Positions 1 through 5,289 of a DNA stretch of 6,168 bases are shown here, one piece after another (within the stretch, counting starts at the first letter, position 1; each line of letters begins with the position of its first letter). The translations under genes and the position numbers were made by a program. Origin of the DNA: Clostridiales bacterium (GTDB taxonomy: Bacteria > Bacillota > Clostridia > Lachnospirales > CAG-274); assembly GCA_021202835.1 (NCBI GenBank), contig JAJQCI010000307.1:1-6168 (forward strand), written 5' to 3'. Below the pieces are notes generated by a model. It had not been told where the DNA came from and made no database searches. It saw only the letters and a program-made list of their open reading frames with translations.

Positions 1-1
1 A

Positions 2-382
2 AGAAATCTGAATCAAATTGCCGTACTCAAAACCGAAACCCTGGCTGAAGGAGACTGCAACAGATACCGTGTTTGGTATGAACCGGAATGCAGAAATTAT
101 TTTGTTTATTTGCTTCTGTGTCTGTCAATTATGGATTACATATTTTGCACGGACAACAGCAGCAGCGGCGGAAGAAATCAATATCATGTGTATTTAAAAA
201 AATCACAGGCGGAAGAAATAAGCTGGCGGCCTTCGGATTATACGGAAATACAGCAGGAAGAAGACAAAAAGTATTTTGAGAAGGCAGGAAAAGATGAATC
301 AAAAATGCGTATATTATTCATTGTTTTTATGGTGGTTTGGGTTTGTTTATGGGTTATATTTTTTTTGCATGAATATATGTGA
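2..382 (+). CDS. C-terminal part of an unrecognised membrane-anchored protein (5' end outside window)
   Basis: The frame is open from the window edge to a TGA at 380-382, giving 126 visible residues. The other two plus frames close within the first 50 bases, so the start most likely lies upstream of the window. I do not recognise the family. Visible order: a polar start (residues 1-32), a short hydrophobic stretch at about 33-49 interrupted by an Asp, a Ser/Gly-rich turn (51-58), a charged Glu/Lys-rich region (66-102), and a strongly hydrophobic segment at about 104-122 (RILFIVFMVVWVCLWVIFFL) ending in the short tail HEYM. The lysines and arginine just before the last segment suggest a cytoplasmic body with a C-terminal membrane anchor. 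It is convergent with the VOC gene and separated from it by 131 bp. A shorter start at TTG 110 or ATG 131 is possible but would discard an open, coding-like upstream stretch. Function unknown. Confidence 0.6.
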   Translation, partial: RNLNQIAVLKTETLAEGDCNRYRVWYEPECRNYFVYLLLCLSIMDYIFCTDNSSSGGRNQYHVYLKKSQAEEISWRPSDYTEIQQEEDKKYFEKAGKDESKMRILFIVFMVVWVCLWVIFFLHEYM

Positions 383-409
383 GATTTTCAAGGCCGGCTG
401 TCCGGCGTC

Positions 410-473
410 CTCTCTTAATATGTAAAAAGCTGAAATTCTGTTTATAATCCGACATTTTACAGTATTAAGAGAG
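410..473. repeat. 18-bp near-perfect inverted repeat in the convergent gap
   Basis: The left arm at 410-427 (ctctcttaatatgtaaaa) is the reverse complement of the right arm at 455-473 apart from a single extra G at 462. That gives 11 paired bases outside the bulge and 7 inside, around a 27-base A/T-rich centre. It lies between two convergent genes, where a bidirectional terminator would be expected. However, neither strand has a T-run directly after the stem, so a classical intrinsic terminator is not supported. A smaller GC-rich hairpin (393-397 with 402-406, loop ctgt) lies just to the left. The element could be an mRNA 3'-end stabilising structure for one or both transcripts, or a small dispersed inverted-repeat element. 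Confidence 0.55.
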
Positions 474-513
474 CAGGTTTAAGACTTCGGAACAGCTTAA
501 ATTTTTCGGGCTT

Positions 514-882
514 TTATCTTGTGGGAATAATTTCCAGCCAATAGCCGTCAGGGTCAATTATAAAATATATGCCCATTGAGGGATTTTCGAAGCATACACA
601 GCCCATCTCCTTGTGAAGCTTATAGGCGGCATCATAGTCGTCAACTCTGAAGGCAAGGTGGAATTCACATTCCCCTAAATTATATTTTTGAGGATGATCC
701 TTAAGCCAGGTCAGCTCAAGCTCAAAGTCGGAATTGTCGTTTCCTACGAAAATTATTACATATGAGCCGTCGGCGGCTGTTTTTCGGCGCTTTTCCTTAA
801 GGCCCAAGGCTTTTTCATAGAATTCAAGAGACTTGTCAATATCTGAAATGTTGTAGTTTTCGTGAACCATTTTAAAATTCAT
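514..882 (-). CDS. VOC-family metalloprotein, glyoxalase I-like
   Basis: This 122-residue protein has the size and two-repeat fold pattern of a short bacterial glyoxalase I or related vicinal-oxygen-chelate (VOC) enzyme. The N-terminal repeat contains the family hallmark SLEFYEKALGLKE (residues 18-30), and the C-terminal repeat ends in DPDGYWLEIIP (110-120). The four metal ligands of E. coli GloA (His5, Glu56, His74, Glu122) appear to be matched by His7, Glu56 (in ELELTW), His75 (in EFHLAF) and Glu117 (in GYWLEI), so the metal site looks intact. GloA-type enzymes isomerise the methylglyoxal-thiol hemithioacetal. Because many clostridia lack glutathione, the thiol and even the reaction are uncertain here. 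The start is ATG 882, with GGAGGT six bases upstream, and that ribosome site lies inside the last codons of the MBL gene. The MBL stop codon is only 2 bp before this ATG, so the two genes are very likely cotranscribed and translationally coupled. The family call is firm; the specific substrate is not. Confidence 0.9.
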   Translation of the reverse strand: MNFKMVHENYNISDIDKSLEFYEKALGLKEKRRKTAADGSYVIIFVGNDNSDFELELTWLKDHPQKYNLGECEFHLAFRVDDYDAAYKLHKEMGCVCFENPSMGIYFIIDPDGYWLEIIPTR

Positions 883-884
883 TT

Positions 885-1556
885 TTATACCTCCGTAAGC
901 TGCCCCTTATGGGTAAGGGTTTTTATTATACTGGCATATTCGGGCCTTTCCGCCCTGTATTTTTCTATTAAATCGAAGCTGTTCCAAAAATGCATAGGGA
1001 AAACAGCTTTAAAATCGGCTGTTTCAAGAAATCTGTCCATCCCAAGGCAATAATATTCTTCCTGTCTGGGGTCGAGGGGAATAAAGCCTATGTCAAAGCT
1101 TCTGCCTTTCAAGGGAGAAATGTATTTTTCGAAAAGAGCCTTCATATTGTTGTTGTACTGCTTTGTTTCCTCTTTCCAAAGCCAAAGATTTAAGTCGCCG
1201 GCGTGGAATATGCTTAGGCCCTCGGCTTCTACTATGAAGGCTACGCCGCTGTCAGTGGATTTCAGGGTTTCAACCTTAACGGAATCAACGGTAATTTCCG
1301 TTTTGGGCTTTATTGTTATTATGTCACTGCCCTTGTCCTTACATCTTATTTCACTTGCAAGAATGAAAGTCACGTCACGGTTTTCCCTAAGCTTAAAAAT
1401 CTCGGGATTATAATGGTCGCCGTGAGAGTGGGAAACAAAAACATAAAGCTTTTTGGGGGTAGGGGGGATCTCACCCTCCCAATAATCAAAAAGCAGACAG
1501 CAGCTTTCAAGCTCAACAAAAAAGCCGCTGTGATGAAGATAGGATACCTTATACAT
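885..1556 (-). CDS. Metallo-beta-lactamase-fold hydrolase
   Basis: This 223-residue protein is a single-domain MBL-fold hydrolase. The metal motif HxHxDH is present as SHSHGDHYNP (His43, His45, Asp47, His48). Downstream are His118 and Asp121 in FHAGDL (the bridging Asp) and His189 in FPMHFW, so a two-metal centre can be built. The segment STDSGVAFIVEAEG (100-113) and the overall length resemble the UlaG/COG2220-like branch of the superfamily rather than a beta-lactamase. There is no signal peptide, so it should be cytoplasmic. The substrate cannot be deduced. Members of this fold act on lactones, phosphodiesters, thioesters and other esters. I chose ATG 1556 over the in-frame GTG at 1565 because that GTG sits inside the Shine-Dalgarno AGGTGAT (1561-1567). 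The gene follows the clpX terminator directly, and its stop is 2 bp from the VOC start, so its functional partner is probably the VOC protein rather than ClpX. Confidence 0.9.
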   Translation of the reverse strand: MYKVSYLHHSGFFVELESCCLLFDYWEGEIPPTPKKLYVFVSHSHGDHYNPEIFKLRENRDVTFILASEIRCKDKGSDIITIKPKTEITVDSVKVETLKSTDSGVAFIVEAEGLSIFHAGDLNLWLWKEETKQYNNNMKALFEKYISPLKGRSFDIGFIPLDPRQEEYYCLGMDRFLETADFKAVFPMHFWNSFDLIEKYRAERPEYASIIKTLTHKGQLTEV

Positions 1557-1560
1557 ATTT

Positions 1561-1567
1561 ATCACCT
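1561..1567 (-). promoter_or_regulatory. Ribosome binding site that sets the MBL start
   Basis: On the minus strand AGGTGAT is followed by AAAT and then ATG at 1556, which is good Shine-Dalgarno spacing. The upstream candidate start GTG (1563-1565) is part of this motif and has no comparable site of its own, so the shorter protein is preferred. Confidence 0.7.
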
Positions 1568-1569
1568 GT

Positions 1570-1610
1570 AAAAAAGAATAAAAAGGCGCAGAGGTTTCCC
1601 AATACGCCTT
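1570..1610 (-). terminator. Intrinsic terminator of the tig-clpP-clpX operon
   Basis: Read on the minus strand, AAGGCGTA (1610-1603) pairs with TGCGCCTT (1590-1583), eight pairs including one G-T. The 12-base loop can close further through GG-GAAA-CC. The stem runs straight into TTTTTATTCTTTTTT (1584-1570). It begins 25 bp after the clpX stop, which is followed at once by a second in-frame stop (TGATAA). Structure and position fit a rho-independent terminator for the clp operon. The T-tract ends only 2 bases before the MBL ribosome binding site. Confidence 0.8.
1575..1602 (-). promoter_or_regulatory. Weak candidate promoter for the MBL-VOC pair, overlapping the terminator
   Basis: On the minus strand TTGGGA (1602-1597) and TATTCT (1580-1575) are separated by 16 bases, each matching four of six positions of the sigma-A consensus. 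The -35-like element lies in the terminator loop and the -10-like element in the T-tract. The predicted RNA start would be about 10-15 bases before the MBL ATG, leaving just enough leader for the AGGTGAT site. The match is weak and A/T-rich sequence gives such hits by chance. The alternatives are terminator read-through or a promoter inside the end of clpX. Confidence 0.25.
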
Positions 1611-1635
1611 AAATTTATAAATTTATATCAGCTTA

Positions 1636-2928
1636 TCAGCCTGCCGATCTGTGTTTTCTTTGGCTTCGTTTTGAGGCCTTTTTGACAGGCAGTGGCTTTC
1701 TGTTGGGGTTGTGAATATAGACAGGTTCGGCTTTATTTTCAACAACATCCTTTGTTATTATGCACTTTTCGATTGTTGAATCATCGGGAAGTGCATACAT
1801 AATGTCGGTCATAAAGCCTTCTATAATTGCTCTTAAGCCTCTGGCGCCCGTTTCCTGTTCAATTGCCTTATGGGCGACTGAAATAAGGGCCTCCTCTTCA
1901 AATTCCAAAATAACATTGTCAAGCTCGAAAAGATACTTATATTGTTTTGTAATTGAGTTTTTGGGCTTAGTCAAAATATCCACCAGCGCCTTCTCATCAA
2001 GGCTGTCAAGGCTGACAACAACGGGAAGTCTGCCTATAAGCTCGGGAATAAGACCGAACTTGTGAAGGTCCTGAGGCATAACCTGCTTTAATATGTTGCC
2101 GTCACGAAGCTCCTTGCCGGAACGGCTGTCGGAGCCGAAACCTATAACCTTGTTTGTTATACGTCTTTCGATGATTTTTTCAAGACCTGCAAAGGCACCG
2201 CCGCAAATAAAGAGAATATTTGTGGTGTCAATCTGTATAAATTCCTGATGGGGGTGTTTCCTGCCTCCCTGTGGGGGTACACTGGCAACGGTTCCCTCAA
2301 GAATTTTAAGAAGAGCCTGCTGAACGCCTTCACCGCTGACATCTCTCGTGATAGAGGGGTTGTCAGACTTTCTGGCGATTTTATCTATTTCGTCTATATA
2401 TATAATTCCTCTTTGGGCCCTTTCGATGTCATAGTCTGCCGCCTGAATAAGCTTAAGAAGAATGTTTTCAACGTCTTCTCCCACATAGCCTGCCTCTGTG
2501 AGTGAGGTTGCGTCTGCAATGGCAAAGGGAACATTAAGAAGCTTTGCCAATGTTTGAGCAAGAAAGGTTTTTCCTACTCCTGTAGGGCCTATAAAGAGAA
2601 CATTGCTTTTTTGAAGCTCAACATCGCTCTCAAAAGCGCCTATTCTTTTATAGTGGTTGTAAACAGCTACGGAAAGAGCTTTTTTAGCCTCATCCTGACC
2701 GATTACATATTCGTCTAAAATATGCTTCATTTCGGCAGGAGTGGGAATATTTGTATTATCGGGGGCGTCATACATTTCAAGAGTATAGTCCTCCTCTATA
2801 ATATCATAGCAAAGATCTATACATTCATTGCAAATATAAGCGTCTATACCCGCAAGCATTTTGCTCACATGATCCTCTGACTTTCCGCAGAAGGAACATC
2901 TGATTCTTCCGTCTGATTTTGATGCCAT
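1636..2928 (-). CDS. clpX: ATP-dependent Clp protease ATP-binding subunit ClpX
   Basis: This is the AAA+ unfoldase that recognises tagged or misfolded proteins, unfolds them with ATP and threads them into ClpP; it is cytoplasmic and hexameric. The 430-residue length is normal for the family. The N-terminal zinc-binding domain has Cys11, Cys14, Cys33 and Cys36. The AAA+ module shows Walker A GPTGVGKT (114-121), the pore-1 loop GYVG (147-150), Walker B IIYIDE (175-180), the RKH pore loop in GGRKHPH (221-227), the ClpP-docking IGF loop (262-264), the arginine-finger region LIGRLP (298-302) and sensor 2 GARGLR (361-366). The tail from about 409 is very basic (NRKPLPVKKASKRSQRKHR) and probably disordered. 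The start at ATG 2928 has AGGAG seven bases upstream. It is the last gene of the tig-clpP-clpX run, 13 bp after clpP, and a hairpin terminator follows. No lon gene follows, although lon is common at this position in related bacteria. Confidence 0.98.
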   Translation of the reverse strand: MASKSDGRIRCSFCGKSEDHVSKMLAGIDAYICNECIDLCYDIIEEDYTLEMYDAPDNTNIPTPAEMKHILDEYVIGQDEAKKALSVAVYNHYKRIGAFESDVELQKSNVLFIGPTGVGKTFLAQTLAKLLNVPFAIADATSLTEAGYVGEDVENILLKLIQAADYDIERAQRGIIYIDEIDKIARKSDNPSITRDVSGEGVQQALLKILEGTVASVPPQGGRKHPHQEFIQIDTTNILFICGGAFAGLEKIIERRITNKVIGFGSDSRSGKELRDGNILKQVMPQDLHKFGLIPELIGRLPVVVSLDSLDEKALVDILTKPKNSITKQYKYLFELDNVILEFEEEALISVAHKAIEQETGARGLRAIIEGFMTDIMYALPDDSTIEKCIITKDVVENKAEPVYIHNPNRKPLPVKKASKRSQRKHRSAG

Positions 2929-2941
2929 AAATTAGCTCCTT

Positions 2942-3526
2942 TTATTTGGACTTAACGATAACATCGTCAATAAGCCCGTATTTTTTAGCCTCTTCGGCAG
3001 ACATATAATTATCTCTTTCTGTGTCGGAGACAACCTGTTCATAGTCGTTTCCTGTGTTTTCGGCAAGAATTTCATTCATCTTCTTTTTAATTTTGAGAAT
3101 GTTTTCGGCCTGAATCTGAATGTCAGTGGCCTGACCCTTTGCTCCGCCCATAGGCTGGTGAATCATTATTTCGGAATTGGGCAGGGCAAATCTTTTGCCT
3201 TTAGCGCCGCCGGCAAGGAGGAAAGCCCCCATACTTGCGGCAAGCCCTATACAGATTGTAGAAACGTCGGGCTTAATATACTGCATAGTATCATATATAG
3301 CCATACCTGCCGTAACAGAGCCGCCGGGGCTGTTTATATAAAGATTGATATCTTTATCGGGATCTTCTGCGGCAAGGTAGAGAAGCTGTGCAACAATAAG
3401 GTTTGCGCTTGTGTCGGTTACTTCTTCGCCTAAAATAACTATTCTGTCTTTTAAAAGACGTGAATATATGTCATAAGATCTTTCTCCGGCTGTTGTTTGG
3501 TCTACAACCATAGGTACTAAACTCAT
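2942..3526 (-). CDS. clpP: ATP-dependent Clp protease proteolytic subunit ClpP
   Basis: This is the serine peptidase that forms the two-ring tetradecameric chamber of the Clp protease. The 194-residue length is typical. The catalytic triad is visible: Ser98 in GLAASMGAF, His123 in MIHQPMGGA and Asp172 in TERDNYMSAEEA. The conserved segment YINSPGGSVTAGMAIYDTM (63-81) precedes the active site and helps form the oxyanion hole. The short N-terminus (MSLVPMVVDQT) is the usual axial-loop or processed region. ATG 3526 is preferred over the internal Met6 because AAGGAA lies at suitable spacing upstream. It lies 22 bp after tig and 13 bp before clpX, so the protease and its unfoldase should be made from one transcript. 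All catalytic residues are intact and it appears to be the sole clpP in the window. Confidence 0.98.
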   Translation of the reverse strand: MSLVPMVVDQTTAGERSYDIYSRLLKDRIVILGEEVTDTSANLIVAQLLYLAAEDPDKDINLYINSPGGSVTAGMAIYDTMQYIKPDVSTICIGLAASMGAFLLAGGAKGKRFALPNSEIMIHQPMGGAKGQATDIQIQAENILKIKKKMNEILAENTGNDYEQVVSDTERDNYMSAEEAKKYGLIDDVIVKSK

Positions 3527-3548
3527 ATTTTTCCTTCTTTCTTAAATG

Positions 3549-4829
3549 TTATGCTTCTGCGGCCTCATTTAAAACAAGGTCAAGAGCCTTTTGAACCTTA
3601 AGGTCATCCTTTAAGGAGTCCTTTTCGTCAATGCTCATAATTTCGAGAAGCTTTTCTCTGTCAATCATACTTTCTTTTGCAATTCTGTCTATTTCTGCGT
3701 CGATTTCTTCTTCGGTAATTTCAAAGGCCTCTGTTTCGGCTATTTTTTCAAGAGCAAGTCTGCCCCTAACCTGTTTTTCGGCCTGAGCTCTGAAGCCGTC
3801 TTTAATAGCGTCTTCAGTCTGGTTAATCATCTGAAGATACTGTTCAACCGGCATACCTCTGTATCTTAAGCTGTTTGCAAAGTTCTCGAACATTTTGTCA
3901 ACCTCGTTGTCAAACATACATTCGGGAACATCAATTTCCGCAATGTCGCCAACCTGTTCTATAAGCTGTTCTCTCTTGCGGTTGTCGGCTTCGGTTACCT
4001 TCGTCATAGTAAGTCTTGCCCTAACATCGGTAAGATATTCGTCAACTGTTTCAAATTCCGTTGTGTCGGAAACATATTCATCGTTAAGCTCGGGAATTTC
4101 TCTGGCTTTTATTGCATTTACCTTAACCTCAAATTTTGCAGGCTTTCCGGCAAGATCGGGAGCGCCGTAATTTTCGGGGAAGGTTACATTAACAACCAGC
4201 TCTGCCCCAATGGGAGCACCGACAAGCTGATCTTCAAAATTATCTATAAAAGAGTGAGAGCCAAGCTCAAGATCAAAGCCTGTTCCCTCGCCGCCTTCGA
4301 AAGCTTCGTCATCCATATAGCCCTTAAAGTCAATGTTTACAATATCGCCAAGCTCGGCGTTTCTGTCTGTAATGTCGATAATACGGGCCTGTTTTCTGCG
4401 TTCTGCGTCAACGTAGCTGTTTACCTCTTCATCAGAAACGGAGGTGTCCTCTTTGTTATATTTAAGTCCCTTATAGTTTTCGATTTTAACCTCGGGCTTA
4501 ATAAAAACCTCAGCTGTGAAGACAACACCATTGTCGTCTATAGTTTCAATATCGATTTCAGGTCTTGAAACTACCTTTGTGTCCGTTTCCTTAACTGCTG
4601 CCTCGTAAGCATCGGGAAGAACAAAATTAACTGCATCCTCATAGAATACTTCCTTGCCGTAGGCAATCTCAAGCATCTTTCTGGGAACCTTACCCTTTCT
4701 GAAACCCTGAAGACTGAGCTGGTTTCTGTTCTTTTTATAAGAATAATCCATACCCTCTTCAAATCTTGCACTGTCAACAGAAAAAGTTATTTTAACCTTG
4801 TTTTTCTCTAAAGCTTCAACTGTACTCAT
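3549..4829 (-). CDS. tig: Trigger factor, ribosome-associated chaperone with PPIase domain
   Basis: This is the first chaperone to meet nascent chains at the ribosomal exit tunnel. The 426 residues have the full three-domain order. The N-terminal ribosome-binding domain (about 1-115) carries the signature loop GFRKGKVP (42-49). An FKBP-type peptidyl-prolyl isomerase domain (about 160-243) opens with GDIVNIDFKGYMDDEAFEGG and runs to FEVKVNAIKAREIPELND. The helical C-terminal chaperone domain (about 250-426) is rich in Glu and Lys. ATG 4829 is preceded by a consensus AGGAGG (4839-4844) with a nine-base spacer. It is the first gene of the tig-clpP-clpX operon, a common clostridial arrangement linking folding to degradation. 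The 173-bp upstream spacer contains a candidate sigma-A promoter and a leader with stem-loops. I saw neither a CIRCE operator nor CtsR-type heptad repeats there, so heat-shock control by those two repressors is not supported. Confidence 0.98.
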   Translation of the reverse strand: MSTVEALEKNKVKITFSVDSARFEEGMDYSYKKNRNQLSLQGFRKGKVPRKMLEIAYGKEVFYEDAVNFVLPDAYEAAVKETDTKVVSRPEIDIETIDDNGVVFTAEVFIKPEVKIENYKGLKYNKEDTSVSDEEVNSYVDAERRKQARIIDITDRNAELGDIVNIDFKGYMDDEAFEGGEGTGFDLELGSHSFIDNFEDQLVGAPIGAELVVNVTFPENYGAPDLAGKPAKFEVKVNAIKAREIPELNDEYVSDTTEFETVDEYLTDVRARLTMTKVTEADNRKREQLIEQVGDIAEIDVPECMFDNEVDKMFENFANSLRYRGMPVEQYLQMINQTEDAIKDGFRAQAEKQVRGRLALEKIAETEAFEITEEEIDAEIDRIAKESMIDREKLLEIMSIDEKDSLKDDLKVQKALDLVLNEAAEA

Positions 4830-4848
4830 GTTGTACTTCCTCCTGGAT

Positions 4849-4870
4849 TTTTATAATTCTTTTATAATTC
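4849..4870. repeat. Perfect 11-bp tandem duplication upstream of the tig ribosome site
   Basis: ttttataattc occurs twice back to back (4849-4859 and 4860-4870). In the mRNA sense this is GAATTATAAAA twice, ending a few bases before the tig AGGAGG. An unstructured A/U-rich stretch here could help 30S binding. It may equally be a chance slippage duplication. Confidence 0.5.
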
Positions 4871-4871
4871 A

Positions 4872-4929
4872 CGGCTTCTGCCGAAAGAAGCGCTTCTTCC
4901 GACGAAAAACCGATGCTGTTTGGTAACAG
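4872..4929 (-). other. Stem-loops in the tig leader
   Basis: Reading the minus strand downstream of the candidate promoter, the leader holds CTGTT-ACCA-AACAG (4929-4916). Next is an eight-pair stem CGGAAGAA/TTCTTTCG with a GCGC loop (4901-4882), built on the 14-bp perfect palindrome at 4885-4898. Last is CGGC-AGAA-GCCG (4883-4872). The segment CTTCT (plus strand 4886-4890) can pair with AGAAG either before it (4893-4897) or after it (4875-4879), so two folds compete. No run of U follows any stem, so these are not obvious terminators. I match them to no known riboswitch or protein-binding leader. Confidence 0.35.
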
Positions 4930-4944
4930 GTTCTTTATTTACAT

Positions 4945-4972
4945 ATAATATTTTGAGGAAACTGCAAAACAA
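4945..4972 (-). promoter_or_regulatory. Candidate sigma-A promoter of tig-clpP-clpX
   Basis: On the minus strand TTGTTT (4972-4967) and TATTAT (4950-4945) are 16 bases apart in an A/T-rich stretch. This would start RNA near 4938 and give a leader of about 110 bases before the tig ATG. It is the best -35/-10 pair I see in the spacer and matches the expected operon start. Cotranscription from the upstream DUF503 gene is an alternative, as I see no clear terminator after that gene. Confidence 0.45.
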
Positions 4973-5002
4973 AATATTGCTTAATTATTGTTATTAATGA
5001 GA

Positions 5003-5284
5003 CTACAGAATTTCTCTTTCTATGTCGAAAACCTCACCGTCGGTTATTTTTTCTATAAAATCGGTTACATTTTCGATTATGGAATCGGCAACAGCTGCAT
5101 CGTTGGTTACGCAGGCAAAGCCAAGCTCTATAACTCTGTGGTTATCGTTGGAGCCGACCTCCGCAATGGATATATTAAACTTGTTTTTCGTCCTGTCAAC
5201 TATCCGTCTCAGCTCCATGCGTTTATCCTTAAGAGAATTAACCCACTCCGCCCGGATTTTTATAATACAGCAGCCAACCACCAT
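5003..5284 (-). CDS. DUF503 family protein (YlxP-like)
   Basis: This 93-residue protein matches the small DUF503/YlxP family. It begins MVVGCCIIKI, followed by the diagnostic SLKDKRMELRRIVDRTKNKF and then NISIAEVG, and ends in the expected EREIL-type terminus. In Bacillus the homologue lies in the nusA-infB-rbfA cluster, and the family is therefore suspected to act in translation or ribosome maturation; its biochemical role is not established. I chose ATG 5284 because family members begin M-(V/I)-G. ATG 5290, which overlaps the PAP2 stop as TGATG, would add only Met-Ala, and both can use the GGGAG at the end of the PAP2 gene. Longer in-frame starts would extend into PAP2 coding sequence and lack family support. 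It is probably translationally coupled to the PAP2 gene. Its placement beside tig rather than rbfA is unusual. Confidence 0.88.
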   Translation of the reverse strand: MVVGCCIIKIRAEWVNSLKDKRMELRRIVDRTKNKFNISIAEVGSNDNHRVIELGFACVTNDAAVADSIIENVTDFIEKITDGEVFDIEREIL

Positions 5285-5289
5285 AGCCA

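Noticed and set aside
88..279. A 63-residue ATG-initiated plus-strand reading frame
   Set aside because: It overlaps the longer frame open from the window edge to 382, has no recognisable motif and no convincing ribosome binding site. It is most likely an out-of-frame shadow.
443..448. Perfect TATAAT on the plus strand
   Set aside because: No acceptable -35 element lies 16-18 bases upstream, and downstream there is only sequence antisense to the VOC gene. It sits in the A/T-rich centre of the inverted repeat.
410..473. Inverted repeat as a classical intrinsic terminator
   Set aside because: Neither strand has a T-run after the stem, so it is listed as a repeat instead.
1557..1565. GTG 1565 as the MBL start (three extra residues)
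   Set aside because: That GTG is part of the AGGTGAT ribosome site serving ATG 1556.
1760..4568. Several plus-strand reading frames of about 85-105 codons opposite clpX, clpP and tig
   Set aside because: They lie antisense to genes with fully conserved motifs and show no recognisable protein features. They are shadows of the real genes.
4830..5002. CIRCE or CtsR operator upstream of tig-clpP-clpX
   Set aside because: I found neither the TTAGCACTC-N9-GAGTGCTAA arrangement nor tandem GGTCAAA-type heptads on either strand.
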